Position numbers and translations under genes: made by a program. Positions 45,659 to 55,805 of a DNA stretch of 64,000 nt are shown one piece after another. The DNA lies in NCBI GenBank assembly GCA_026967495.1, contig CP114060.1, positions 4,464,001 to 4,528,000 on the forward strand. The letters are read 5' to 3'. The notes beneath the pieces were generated by a model. It was not told the DNA's origin, ran no database searches, and was given only the letters and a program-made list of their open reading frames with translations. The stretch's first letter is position 1. Each line of letters begins with the position of its first letter. The DNA is from Rouxiella badensis. Lineage in GTDB: Bacteria; Pseudomonadota; Gammaproteobacteria; Enterobacterales; Enterobacteriaceae.

Positions 45659-46249
45659 TCAAAATATTTTAGAACCATATCCCCACATGATCACCGTCAG
45701 TGCCAGTAAAAGTTCTAGCACCAGCACGCCCATCGCCAGCGTGGAGCTGGAAAACAGGAAACCTTCCCGATGGTCGATTTCGAGAAAATTAGGGATCCCC
45801 AGATACAGCAGATAACCGCTGTAGCACAGGCCTATCAGGCCGACGAACAGACACAGCCACACCAGTGGATACAGCGCGACTATCCCACTTAGGAACATCG
45901 GCGTTGCCACATAGCCAGCAAACACGATACAGCTGTTTAGACTGGGTCGACTTTCGTACCGGCGCGCCATCCAATAGATGATCCGGCCCATCAGCGCGAC
46001 GGCACAAAGGATTAATACGTAGAAAGCGGCTGCGATAGAAGCTGCCGTAAGCAGGGTGATTTGCATGTTCTGCCCATCACCAAAATTCCAACCTATCTGT
46101 GTAGTACCGATAAAGGAACACACGACAGGAATGGCCGCCATTAGCAGGACATGATGAGAATAGACGTGAGAAACAGTTTCATGTTCACGTTGAATGCGTT
46201 GCAATTCAGGACCTGGATGTGACAGCAGTCCCCAGACATGATTTACCAT
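45659..46249 (-). CDS. yohC: Yip1-domain inner-membrane protein YohC
   Basis: A 196-aa protein with about five membrane helices of the Yip1 domain: NHVWGLLSHPGPELQRI, SHVYSHHVLLMAAIPVVCSFIGTTQIGW, PLVWLCLFVGLIGLCYSGYLLYLGIPNFL, FSSSTLAMGVLVLELLLALTVIMWG. Matches E. coli YohC (recalled); function unknown. The start at 46249 (AAGGGGGTG upstream) is chosen over 46291. Confidence 0.92.
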   Translation of the reverse strand: MVNHVWGLLSHPGPELQRIQREHETVSHVYSHHVLLMAAIPVVCSFIGTTQIGWNFGDGQNMQITLLTAASIAAAFYVLILCAVALMGRIIYWMARRYESRPSLNSCIVFAGYVATPMFLSGIVALYPLVWLCLFVGLIGLCYSGYLLYLGIPNFLEIDHREGFLFSSSTLAMGVLVLELLLALTVIMWGYGSKIF

Positions 46250-46414
46250 GATACACCCCCTTGCTCGCTGGCAGTCGCCCACAGCGGCCAAAAGTCATTC
46301 CTTTCGCTCTGTAAATTCTCAAATGCGACAGAGATAAAAAGGTGGCGACCTTATAACCAAGTATAGCTCGGGTTAGCGAGGGTGCGAGTCGTGGAAAAGG
46401 TTTTGTTAACGCAC

Positions 46415-46443
46415 ATAAAAAAGGCTCCCAGTCGGGAGCCTTT
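46415..46443 (-). terminator. Terminator of dehydrogenase operon 1
   Basis: AAAGGCTCCC and GGGAGCCTTT (46420-46443) form a stem; on the minus strand it is followed by TTTTTT. It ends the cytochrome/GMC/subunit-3 operon. Confidence 0.9.
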
Positions 46444-46460
46444 CATGACTCTTGAAACAA

Positions 46461-47771
46461 TTACTTGGTGGCAGGGTTATGCAGTGCTGCATCACCTGAC
46501 AGCAGTTTACGCGCTGCCGCTGCCTGGTCCGCCGTAACCTCTGGTGCGCTGTTACCCCAGCTGTTGCGGACGTAGGTGCTCACGTCGGCCATCTGCTGGT
46601 CGGTCAGTTTCCAGCCAAACTCAGGCATTGCTGCGCTGGTCGGATTGCTGTCCGTTGCCGCGCCCTGCGCGCCTACCATCAGCACGTGCAGTACGTTGGT
46701 CGGTTCAGAGGCCTGCAACGCATTGTTGCCTTTCAGAGCAGGCACCATGCTGCGAACGCCTTCACCGTTGGACTGGTGACACGCCGCACAGTTGCTCAGG
46801 TAAATGTCTTTACCCCGTGCCATGACGTCCTGCGAGTTCACCAGCGTCTGGGTCTCGTCTTTGCTACCCGGCAAGCTCTTCAGGTAAACGGCCATCGCCG
46901 TCAGGTCCTGCTTGTTCATGTGTTGCAGAGAGTTGTGCACCGCTTCAGCCATTGAGTTCGCAGCCACAGTTTTGTCGTTGGCACCCGTTTTCAGGTAATC
47001 CACCAGCTCCTCATTGCTCCATGCGCCAACGCCCTGACGTTTGTTGCCGGTAATCTCAGGCGCCAGCCAGCCTTCAAGCTGGTTCCCCTGCAGATGAACG
47101 CCGAAGTCATCGGCACCCAGTAAGTTTTTAGGCGTGTGACATGAAGTACAGTGACCCAGACCTTCAACCAGATAAGCACCACGGTTCCACTCGTCAGACT
47201 GCTTAGGATCGGCCTTGAACGGAGCGGTATCCAGGAACAGCAGATTCCAGCCAAACATCATCAGACGGATGTTGTAAGGGAACGGCAGGTTGGTTTTAGG
47301 ACCGTCGTAATGCACCGCCGGCACGCTATCCAGATACGCTTTCAGGTCTTTCAGGTCCTGATCGCTGACTTTGGCATAGACGTTGTAAGGCATTGCAGGA
47401 TACAGGTTCTCACCGTGAATACCTTTACCGTTACGCACCGCATCCATGAACTGCTGATCGGTCCAGCCACCGATACCGGTGTCTTTGTCAGGCGTAATGT
47501 TAGTGGCATAAATAGTACCAAACGGCGTCGCCAGTCCAAGACCACCGGCGAACGGTTTACCGCCCGGCGCAGTGTGACAAGCCACACAGTCACCGGCCTG
47601 CGCCAGATATTGACCGCGTTCGATAGCCGTTTTACCGGTCATTCCGGTTGAGGCAGGAGCCTGGAAGGTGTAGGTCTGGTGCGAGTTATGCCAGGTTTTG
47701 TAACCGACAAAACCCAGGCCAACGACAGCAACTACGCCAACAACGCTAGCGATTGTCTTCTTAACGCCCAT
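46461..47771 (-). CDS. Triheme cytochrome c subunit of a membrane-bound sugar-acid dehydrogenase (operon 1)
   Basis: A 436-aa membrane-anchored cytochrome with an N-terminal signal anchor (SVVGVVAVVGLGFVG) and three CxxCH heme sites: CVACH near residue 62, CTSCH near 210 and CAACH near 335. It is the electron-transfer subunit of gluconate 2-dehydrogenase/alcohol-dehydrogenase-type complexes, passing electrons to ubiquinone. It follows the GMC gene by 2 bases. The substrate (gluconate, 2-ketogluconate or another sugar acid) is not decided by sequence. Confidence 0.9.
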   Translation of the reverse strand: MGVKKTIASVVGVVAVVGLGFVGYKTWHNSHQTYTFQAPASTGMTGKTAIERGQYLAQAGDCVACHTAPGGKPFAGGLGLATPFGTIYATNITPDKDTGIGGWTDQQFMDAVRNGKGIHGENLYPAMPYNVYAKVSDQDLKDLKAYLDSVPAVHYDGPKTNLPFPYNIRLMMFGWNLLFLDTAPFKADPKQSDEWNRGAYLVEGLGHCTSCHTPKNLLGADDFGVHLQGNQLEGWLAPEITGNKRQGVGAWSNEELVDYLKTGANDKTVAANSMAEAVHNSLQHMNKQDLTAMAVYLKSLPGSKDETQTLVNSQDVMARGKDIYLSNCAACHQSNGEGVRSMVPALKGNNALQASEPTNVLHVLMVGAQGAATDSNPTSAAMPEFGWKLTDQQMADVSTYVRNSWGNSAPEVTADQAAAARKLLSGDAALHNPATK

Positions 47772-47773
47772 GC

Positions 47774-49545
47774 TTACACCCTCACCAATGGACCAGGAGA
47801 TTTCAGATACTGAGTCTTGATTGCCTCAGCCGCCCAAAGGGTCAGCGCCCCCACGGTACCCGTCGGGTTGTAGCCGCCGTTGTTGGCAAATGCCGATGCG
47901 CCACAAACGAAGACGTTATGCACGTCCCAGCTTTGCAGGTAGCGGTTAACGGCACTGGTCTTAGGATCATCACCCATACATGCGCCACCGGTGGTGTGCG
48001 ATGACAGGTTGTCCATCGGAGAGAACGGTGCTGCGGTAGGTTCCTGACGAACAACGGTTTTTGCGCCCATTGCGTGACCAATTTCAACAGAACGGTCAGC
48101 CATGAATTTACCTGAACGCTTGTCGTTTTCGATCCAGTCGAAGGTGACGCGCAGCAGCGGTTGGCCGTGACGGTCCTTGTATTCTGGATCCAGGTCCAGG
48201 AACACATCGCGGTGTGGATAGCTGTTGCCCATCACGTAGACCGAGTTGTAGTTCTGGTAGCTGTCTTTGGCTGCCTGCTTCCACTTCGCGCCCCACTTCG
48301 GCGTGCCTGGAGGTACGGCGCCTGACAGGGTGATCGGACGACCGTTGGTTGAGTGAACCAGCGCAACGCCACCGCCGATGAAGTCATGGTTAGTGTGGTC
48401 GAAGTTGTCGCTATTGTAGTCATCAACCGCCTGAGCCAGCGCGCCTGCACCGATAAACGGGTTCAGGTTTTCGTTCTCAAAGAACACGCCCGCGCCAGAA
48501 ATAGTCTGGTAGGCATAGTTACGGCCAACAACACCTTCACCGGTTTTGTGGTCGTAAGGCTGGCCAATGCCGGACAGCAGCATCAGACGCACGTTATCGA
48601 ACTGATACGCGGAGATGACGACGATATCGGCAGGCTGTTCCCACTCGACGCCGTCGCTACCAATGAAGGTAACGCCGGTTGCGGTTTTGCCGTCTGGCGC
48701 TTTATTAACGCGCAGAACTTCCGACTCGGTGATAACCGAGAAGTTAGGACGCTGCATCACGGCGGGCAGGATACAGGCATTCGGGCTGCTCTTGGACCAG
48801 TTACCGCAACCGAAGAATTCACAGTAACCGCAGTAGGTACAAGGGGCCATGTTGATGCCCAGGGTGTTGGTGTACGCGCCTGAGGTGTTACCGGCTGGAA
48901 CGGCGAACGGGTGCAGGCCCATTTCGCGCGTTGCCTTGTCGAAGATCATCGACAGTTGGGTACGCTTCAGCGGCGGCAGCGGATAGTCACGGCTGCGCGG
49001 ACCTTCGAAGACGTTACCGCCGTCAATTTTTTCGCCTTTGATGTTACCGGCCTTGCCTGAGGTACCGGCAAAACGTTCAAATTTGTCGTAGAACGGTTCC
49101 AGATCGTTATAGGTTACGCCCCAGTCCTGAACCTGCATGCCTTCCAGGAATTTATCTTTACCATAGCGTTCAACGGTGTTGGTATAGGTCTGGAAGTCGT
49201 TTGGCAGGAAGCGCCAGGTCATGGCGTTCCAGTGCGTACCCGCACCGCCGACGTTCATACCAAACTGATAGGTATTGAACTCACGCAGCGGCAGTGCCTG
49301 CTGAATCGGGTTATTACGGAAGGTCATGGTTTCAACGGCGGTCGGCTGCAAAATAGCGCGGCGGCTGATGAAACGCAGCTCATCGGTGTCGATAGTGGTT
49401 GGGAAATCAGTACTGGTATCGCGCCATGAACCACGTTCAATCGCTACAACGTTCAACCCTGCCTGCGTCAATTCGTTGGCCATCAACGAACCCGCCCAAC
49501 CCAGGCCGACGATTACCGCATCGACCTTCTCTCTTTTTTGCTCAT
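47774..49545 (-). CDS. GMC flavoprotein, gluconate 2-dehydrogenase-type large subunit (operon 1; frameshifted)
   Basis: A 590-aa FAD subunit: VDAVIVGLGWAGSLMANELTQAGLNVVAIERG (dinucleotide fold), GGAGTHWNAMTWRFLP, a cysteine cluster CTYCGYCEFFGCGNWSKSSPNACILP, and the C-terminal GASAFANNGGYNPTGTVGALTLWAAEAI. The first codons (MSKK from ATG 49545, with TGGAGA upstream) are separated from the rest by a break in T6 49534-49539; one added base gives MSKKREKVDAVIVGLG. The enzyme oxidises sugar acids at the periplasmic side. Middle gene of the operon, 45 bases after subunit 3. Confidence 0.92.
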
Positions 49546-49590
49546 AAAATTGTCTCCAGGTGAATCTTTGCCCGTTCGGTGACCGGCTTA

Positions 49591-50310
49591 TTATGATTTT
49601 TCGTAGTTGCTAACCATGCTAACGGGGATGATGTGCAGGTCTTCACCGCGGCGGTCGATGACGTCTCGGAAGTCATACTGTGCGCCCGGGAAACCTAGCA
49701 TTTTCCAGCTCGCCATATCTTTGTTACCGCCATAAATCGGATCGGCAAAGAAGCCTTCACGCATGTTTTGAATCAACTGTGCGAAGAAGAATTTGCCGTT
49801 CACACCCGCCAGGGGAATATCGCCGGTTTCGATTTTGCTCAGCAGATCGTCCTGCTGTTCGTGGGTCAGTTCACTGAAGGTTTTGCCACTGTAGTGTGCT
49901 TTAGACGCTTCATTGATTGAGGCCAGACCCGTGCGGTAACGCTCGGCTGGGGTATCTTTATACTGCGGACCAGCCTGAGGGATACCGTCCTGAATTACCG
50001 GACCTAGGCGATAAACGCTCACTGCCTGGCCGTAGTCTCCCGCCAGCTGACGGTCAAGAAACACCGCACAACCGGCTTCTTTACCACCAATACTCAGCTC
50101 ATCGGCAGGAATAATGCGGTCAGCGATGGCTTCAACCGTCGCGACCTCAAGCGGGTTAAAGTACAGCCAGTCCCCTGCAACCACAGGCTTTGGAGGCCTG
50201 ACGGCATGAACAACCCACGGCATTCCGCCCGAGATGATTTTGGCTTTGACCTTCAGAGCAGTACTGATTAACAGCACACCGAGAGAGGTCAGAAAATGTC
50301 TGCGTTTCAC
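49591..50310 (-). CDS. Gluconate 2-dehydrogenase subunit 3-type Tat-exported protein (operon 1)
   Basis: A 239-aa small subunit. The start GTG 50310 (AGGAG upstream) gives the twin-arginine signal KRRHFLTSLGVLL, which exports the folded complex. The domain ATVEAIADRIIPADELSIGGKEAGCAVFLDRQLAGDYG and GGNKDMASWKMLGFPGAQYDFRDVIDRRGEDLHI are diagnostic of subunit 3. It is the first gene of the operon. Confidence 0.93.
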   Translation of the reverse strand: MKRRHFLTSLGVLLISTALKVKAKIISGGMPWVVHAVRPPKPVVAGDWLYFNPLEVATVEAIADRIIPADELSIGGKEAGCAVFLDRQLAGDYGQAVSVYRLGPVIQDGIPQAGPQYKDTPAERYRTGLASINEASKAHYSGKTFSELTHEQQDDLLSKIETGDIPLAGVNGKFFFAQLIQNMREGFFADPIYGGNKDMASWKMLGFPGAQYDFRDVIDRRGEDLHIIPVSMVSNYEKS

Positions 50311-50745
50311 GATAGTTCTCCTGTTTACGCACATTACATGACGAGTGAGACTGGAGCCGAAAAAGTACTCGAAAAAATGTGAAGAAGATTATACGGAGAT
50401 GTTAGATGAAAGTAATGCATTTCGTACCATTCGGTACATTTTAAAACACTTTAAAATCAAGTATTTATATAAATAGAATTATACGATCATAGTAAATAAC
50501 ATTTATTTACAGGCTTATTGGTTAAACATTACCCAAATCACGCATAATTAAACGGCGATTAAACGAGAGACCTTATAATTACTGCGTCATAAAACGAACC
50601 AGATAATACATCTGCTTTAAGCGGTCTTAAAGCCCTATAGAAATAGATAGCATTTAGTGGCAAAAAAACCAGTGATAGCGGGAGAAATGCTTTAACTTTG
50701 TGATAGTCATTCCATGTCATAAACGTCTATTTCAAGGGGAAGTCC
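50311..50745. promoter_or_regulatory. Upstream region of dehydrogenase operon 1, with a short palindrome
   Basis: About 435 AT-rich bases without a supported gene. GTACC-ATTC-GGTAC at 50424-50437 is a perfect short inverted repeat within 120 bases of the operon start and may be an operator. Two TTTTAAAA-type repeats follow (TTTTAAAACACTTTAAAATC). The racemase-like gene is divergent at the other end. Confidence 0.35.
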
Positions 50746-51378
50746 GTGCGCATTCACTGCCTGCACACCGCCGAAAGCAATATTGCCGTTTTCAACGCCG
50801 CCGCCGCTCAAATTAATGTTCCCGCCGAGGTTATTACCCACCACGTCAGATCTGACTTACTCGATGCCTGCGAAAAAGCCGGTGGACTGACCGATGAAAT
50901 CTGTCAGCTCACCGCTGATTATCTTTTGGCGCTCAGTCAGGATGCCGACAGCGTCGTGCTTACCTGTTCGACGCTGGGTGCTGCCGCAGAACGCGCGGCG
51001 CTGAATTCGACTGTGCCTATTCTGCGTGTCGACAAGGCGCTGGCAGAAACCGCATTAGCGCAGGGAAAAGAAATTGCGGTGCTCTACGCCGTAGAGACGA
51101 CGCGAGGCCCCACGGAACACCTTTTCTCACAGCAAGAAGGCTACGCACAGGCCAACGTCCGCTTTGAATGGGTCGCCGGGGCGTGGGACATGTTTAAGGC
51201 GGGTAACGGCGCAGGCTATTTACAGCAGATAGCGGCAAGTGCTGATAAGGCCTATGAGGCGGGTGCAGACATCGTGGTATTGGCGCAGGCGTCGATGGCA
51301 GGTGCGGCAGAATTAACCCAGTTTGGCACGCCGCTGACCAGCCCGATTTGCGGACTCAGAGCCGCTGTTTCAGCCTAA
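50746..51378 (+). CDS. Asp/Glu racemase-superfamily protein
   Basis: A 210-aa protein of the aspartate/glutamate/hydantoin racemase fold. The two catalytic cysteine regions are partly visible: VVLTCSTLGAAAERA has the first Cys-Ser-Thr; the second site reads LAQASMAGAA, where the usual cysteine is replaced by alanine or serine, so it may not be a classical racemase. GTG 50746 with AAGGGGAAG upstream is the start. Function unknown. Confidence 0.7.
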   Translation: MRIHCLHTAESNIAVFNAAAAQINVPAEVITHHVRSDLLDACEKAGGLTDEICQLTADYLLALSQDADSVVLTCSTLGAAAERAALNSTVPILRVDKALAETALAQGKEIAVLYAVETTRGPTEHLFSQQEGYAQANVRFEWVAGAWDMFKAGNGAGYLQQIAASADKAYEAGADIVVLAQASMAGAAELTQFGTPLTSPICGLRAAVSA

Positions 51379-51509
51379 AAAAGCGCCAGGGGAATACCAG
51401 AAAATAGGGGTTACCAAGGATTTTTTTCAGACAGGGGCTATACTTGAACAAAGGATATCATTGAGTTAGCGATGCTTATTCTGCGATGTACCCTACCTAA
51501 GGAGAAACG

Positions 51510-51593
51510 ATGAAAATTATTTTATGGATTATCGCCATTATCTTTATCGTTGGTCTGCTGACCATCACTGGCGTATTTAAGCTGATCTTTTAA
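51510..51593 (+). CDS. yohP: 27-aa inner-membrane protein YohP
   Basis: MKIILWIIAIIFIVGLLTIT then GVFKLIF: a 27-aa single-helix protein that matches E. coli YohP (MKIILWAVLIIFLIGLLVVT then GVFKMIF, recalled) in length and ends. AAGGAGAAACG gives an excellent ribosome site. YohP is a small membrane protein targeted post-translationally; its mRNA is itself known to localise to the membrane. Too short for ordinary gene callers. It lies near pbpG, dld and yohC as in E. coli. Confidence 0.92.
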   Translation: MKIILWIIAIIFIVGLLTITGVFKLIF

Positions 51594-51621
51594 CGCCCCC
51601 TCATCTTTTACCGCTGATAAA

Positions 51622-51653
51622 GCCTATCCGACACGGCGTCTTGCCGGATAGGC
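51622..51653. terminator. Terminator between yohP and pbpG
   Basis: GCCTATCCG (51622-51630) and CGGATAGGC (51645-51653) form a perfect 9-bp stem, REP-like, between convergent genes. Confidence 0.75.
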
Positions 51654-51672
51654 GCTCCTGACTCAAAAATGC

Positions 51673-52614
51673 CTAGTCGGTAGCCTGCTCAACCGAAGGT
51701 TCGGTGCGGCGCTGATCCTTTTCCTTACGATATACCTTGGCAATCTGCGGCACCGGCACGCTTTTTCCAGTTTCCATCCACGTACGCAGGCGCGCGGCAT
51801 CAGCGAAGGCGGTGAACTTACCGAAAGCATCGAGCACCACCAGCGTGACCGGTTTACCATTGATGACCGTACGCATTGCCAGGCAGTGCCCCGCTTCATC
51901 GGTATAGCCCGTCTTGGTCACCTGAATGCTCCATTTCGGATTCATGATCAGATGGTTGGTATTTCTGAACGGCAGAGCATAAGACGGATGGCTAAACACC
52001 GCCGTCTTCTCCTGTGTGGTACTCAGTTCACCAATCAGCGGATACATGCGGGTTGCCATTAATAGACGAGTCAAGTCACGGGCGGTCGAGACGTTGTGAA
52101 TAGACAGCCCCGTCGGCTCGACGTAATGGGTGTGCGTCATGCCCAGCTCTTTAGCCTTGGCGTTCATGGCGCGGATAAACGCGTCGTAGCCGCCAGGATA
52201 ATGTGCAGCAAGGCTCGCAGCAGCACGGTTTTCAGAGGACATCAGCGCCAGTTGAATCATCTGGCGGCGAGTGATTTCACTGTTCAGTTTTACGCGGGAG
52301 AACACGCCGCGCATCTCGGGGGTGTTATGGATATCAACCGAGATAACCTCATCGAGCGGCTGCCTGGCGTCAAGCGTCACCATCGCCGTCATCAGTTTGG
52401 TCAGGGAGGCAATTGGCCTGACCTGATCCGGATCGCGAGAATAAATCACTTCGTGGGTCTTGAGATCGACCACCATGGCACTGCCGGAAGCAATTTGAAC
52501 AAGGGGAGCGACAACCGGCTGAGACTTGCTGGCAGCCAGGGCGTCAACAGGCATCATCATGCTTGCATTCAGGGCTAAAAAGCTCAATACCAAAAGACGG
52601 ATTTTCACATGCAT
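51673..52614 (-). CDS. pbpG: D-alanyl-D-alanine endopeptidase PBP7
   Basis: Class C low-molecular-weight penicillin-binding protein that cleaves peptide cross-links in peptidoglycan. Length 313 aa, equal to E. coli PBP7. A signal peptide ends near VDALAASK. Active-site motifs: S70-LTK73 (SLTKLMTAMV), SEN at 127-129, KTG at 234-236 (QVTKTGYTDEAGH). Single gene. Confidence 0.95.
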   Translation of the reverse strand: MHVKIRLLVLSFLALNASMMMPVDALAASKSQPVVAPLVQIASGSAMVVDLKTHEVIYSRDPDQVRPIASLTKLMTAMVTLDARQPLDEVISVDIHNTPEMRGVFSRVKLNSEITRRQMIQLALMSSENRAAASLAAHYPGGYDAFIRAMNAKAKELGMTHTHYVEPTGLSIHNVSTARDLTRLLMATRMYPLIGELSTTQEKTAVFSHPSYALPFRNTNHLIMNPKWSIQVTKTGYTDEAGHCLAMRTVINGKPVTLVVLDAFGKFTAFADAARLRTWMETGKSVPVPQIAKVYRKEKDQRRTEPSVEQATD

Positions 52615-52903
52615 TGCTCTGTATTTAAAAAGGTTGTCATCAATGGAGCGTCGAATACTGCTGGCGAATTATAAGGGAGGAAAATTCTCTACGCACTCGG
52701 ATTTACTGCGGGGATTTGTGACAAAGTCTGTCACAACTGAATTATTGCTGCCTTGTGTGCTCTGTGCTGGGGGTAAGTGAACACTTTCATCGCGGCTTAT
52801 CAATAAGAAAAAGCACTGCCCCTGAAGGTCAGGGTAGATTGACCGCTCAAATCATCTTGCTCATAGTAGCCATCATGTTTGCACAATAAAAAGAACAGTG
52901 AAT

Positions 52904-53823
52904 ATGGCTCTTTCCCCCTTCCTCCCTTGCATACTCTGATTGCCTTCGAGGCCACGGTGCGACTCGGCAGTTTTACGCGTGCCGGTGAAGAACTCAATCT
53001 GACACAAAGTGCCGTCAGTCGGCAGATTGCCACGCTGGAGCAGTCGCTTGGCCGCACGCTGATCCTGCGGAATCACAATGGGCTGACGCTCACCACCGCC
53101 GGGGAACGCTACCTGCATCGTGTACGCTATTTGCTCGAAGAATGCGCCGATGCCACCGCCAAAGTGATGCGTCACGCCGGGGAGAACGAAATCAACCTGG
53201 CCTGCTCGTCGGGCATTGCCCAGTTCTGGGTCCCCCAGCGGCTTGCCGCCTTCCGTAAAGCCTACCCCGATATACGTTTCAATCTCATTATGCGTGACGG
53301 CATCACCACGCTATCCGGGTTTGAATTTGACGTGGGCATGTATTACCTCAAACAGAGCAATATCATTCACTTTGATACTATCCGTCTGTTCGACGAGGAG
53401 ATGTTTCCGGTCTGCTCACCGGAATATTTGGCAGGGCGCAACGGGTTTACGCCGCAGGAGCTGCTAAGCGAAACGCTGCTGGTGCTGGAGGACGCACAGC
53501 GTCAGTGGATTGGCTGGCCAGAATGGCTGGAGCTGAACGGCCTGCCGCCAATAAACCTGAGTAACACGCTGCGCATCAACCACTATCCGCCGCTTATCGA
53601 ACTGGCGATTCAAGAAGCGGGCATTGCGCTGGCGTGGAAGCGTATCATCGACCGCCCGCTCAGGCAGGGAAGTCTGGTGCGCGCCTGCGCTGCCTCAGCG
53701 CATCAGGGCGGAGGATTTTACCTGATTACGCCGCAGCACCGTCACGAAAATCGCGCCACCCGCCTGTTCAAACGCTGGCTACTGGAATATGAAGGACTCA
53801 GCGGACAAGGACTGATTTCCTGA
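52904..53823 (+). CDS. LysR-type regulator, GcvA-like (frameshifted at start)
   Basis: The HTH PPLHTLIAFEATVRLGSFTRAGEELNLTQSAVSRQIATLEQSLGRTLILR and a LysR effector domain follow. ATG 52904 is out of frame with the rest unless one C is added to CCCCC 52914-52918, giving MALSPLPPLHTLIAFEATVR, the typical beginning of GcvA/AmpR-type LysR proteins and 306 aa. The alternative in-frame start is a TTG at 52879. Target genes unknown; the convergent tannase-family gene is the nearest neighbour, but abuts its 3' end. Confidence 0.85.
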
Positions 53824-53827
53824 CCCT

Positions 53828-55562
53828 TTAGTTCATGAATTGATAAGGTTTAAACAGGTTATCTCCCAACCACGGATAGCTGGCAGGAACAACCGCCAGA
53901 CGCTTGCGCTCATAGCTGGTCGCCTGACGGTCATCGCCTTTCCCGCGATAAACGGCATAGTCCGGATAAGGAAAGACCGGACGCGATGGCGCATCTTCGG
54001 CGATATAATCGAGCTTCATGTCGCCTTGCAGCGGCTTAGAGGCAATTTTATTTTTCTGTTCCACCGTCGCCTGATAGCTCACCACGCCGTCGGGCACCTT
54101 GCCCTGCTCCACCCACCCAAGCATCGGCGTCAGGAAATCGACCAGGCTCGGCCCTTCTCCGGTCGAACAATGATAGACCCCGGGCAGCATATACAGCCGC
54201 TCAAACTTATCGCGGGTCACCGTGCCCATGGTCTGCGCCAGCGCCTGATGGTAGGCCAGCGTGTTGAGCGGCGAAATACTGGGATCGGCCCAGCCGTGCC
54301 AAAGAATCAGCTTGCCACCTGCGGCATAAAATGAACGCAAATCAGGATTACTGGCGTCATAGAGCGGATGCAGCCTGGTCAGTTCGACCAGCGTTTGCTG
54401 GGTAAACTTCAAATCCTTGAGGCTGTAGCTGACGGGCGGATTTTTTCAAAATTCAGGTATTTCAGGGTCGAAAGCGCCACGCTCTGACTGTAGTTAAGAT
54501 CCCCGGTCTTTTTGGGAACAAACAGCCCGGCCCAAGCCAGTTCTGAACCGGGCAAAGGCCCGCCAACGGTCAACCGCTGTCCGGTAACGGCATCACGCGG
54601 GCCGCCGTAGATTTTACGCAAGGTGCTGATTTGCATTTCCGACAGGCAGTCCTGCCCGGCAATATTATCCGCACTCAGGTCTGCACAGCTCAGCACCGAC
54701 GGGTCAAAATGGCAATTTTGTGGATCGGAAATCAGCCCGTCTTTTTGGCCATCCTGGGCGTCGCACTGTGCCAGCACTGCCTTATGAATCATCGGCAATT
54801 GTCGGGCGGTGATGATAGCGTTGCCGCTGGCGTCCGTGTTGGACATCGCATTCCAACCGTGGTCCAGCGCCTTATGGGTCTGGAAAACGGTCACCGGCGC
54901 ACCGGCAATGATGCCGTTAAAATCGGTTGGATAACGCTGTGCCTCGCCGAGCGCCTCGCGCCCGCCGTCCGAGCAGCCGCTGAAATAGTTATAGGTGGAT
55001 CCACGCCCATAATAGGCACTGATGAGCTTCTTGGTGGCCACGGCGGTCAGATGCACGCTTCGGAAGGCAAAGTCGCGCCTCTTCTGCGGATTATTGCCAA
55101 AGTTCGCCTCGCCGGCAGCGTGGCCCATGTCGGTAGCAGCAATCACAAATCCGCTGTTGTTAAGCGGAGTACAGCCTGCTGCGCCGTCTAGCTGGAGCAG
55201 CACGCGCCCGCATAATCCGCCGCAGCCGACCTGAAGATAACGCTGGGTCCAGCTGTTGATCGGCAGCAGTACGGTGAAATTGACAGTCGGCTTGAGCAGG
55301 CCTTTCACCTCGCAAAACACATCGCCTTTTACCACTTCACGCACCGACATCACCTTGCTGCCGGGTCCACCGATTGCGGAGAGATCGACGTCCGCTAAAT
55401 CGGCACAGTCGGTTACCGGTTGTACCACGCCCAATGTTGCCGCACGCGCAACCGAGGGATGCAGGCAGACGCCCACAATCAGCAACGGCAATAACAGGAT
55501 GAAAAAATCTTCCAGCGGGGCAAAGTCTGCGTGGCGATATCCAATACTCGTCTCTCGGTCAA
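53828..55562 (-). CDS. Tannase/feruloyl-esterase-family protein (two frameshifts)
   Basis: Secreted serine esterase of the tannase/feruloyl esterase family, hydrolysing galloyl or feruloyl esters of plant material. Nucleophile motif SGCSDGGREAL, the CEVKGLLKPTVNFTVLLP start, and a later HGWADPSISPLNTLAYH segment with catalytic Asp, and CSTGEGPSLVDF near the His region (VYHCSTG). Paired cysteines are numerous. The frame breaks at T6 54441-54446 (joining LNFEKNPPVSYSLKDLKFTQQ) and at A6 55502-55507 (joining TLPRWKIFFILLLPLL); both fixed, TTG 55562 gives 578 aa with an N-terminal signal anchor. Substrate unknown. Confidence 0.88.
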
Positions 55563-55805
55563 GTAACGTTCATCCTTAATTTATAACAGTAAAATCTCCG
55601 GCATCATAATATCGCTATCGTATCAATCATTCTGAACCGCACGCCATTCCTCCCACGCATGCCGGCATGCGACTTTTTCATTTCATTATTGCAGACAGAT
55701 GACAGATGCTGCCAAAGCCTGCTCAGAGAATAAACACTCAGGCGTGAAGAACTCAACATCACCGAATAATCAAATAATTACCTATAATTCCAAGACGGGA
55801 GCACT

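Noticed and set aside
47151..47651. Long open frame on the plus strand opposite the cytochrome c gene of operon 1
   Set aside because: It is antisense to a well-supported triheme cytochrome and has no recognisable domain; open complement frames are common in GC-rich coding DNA.
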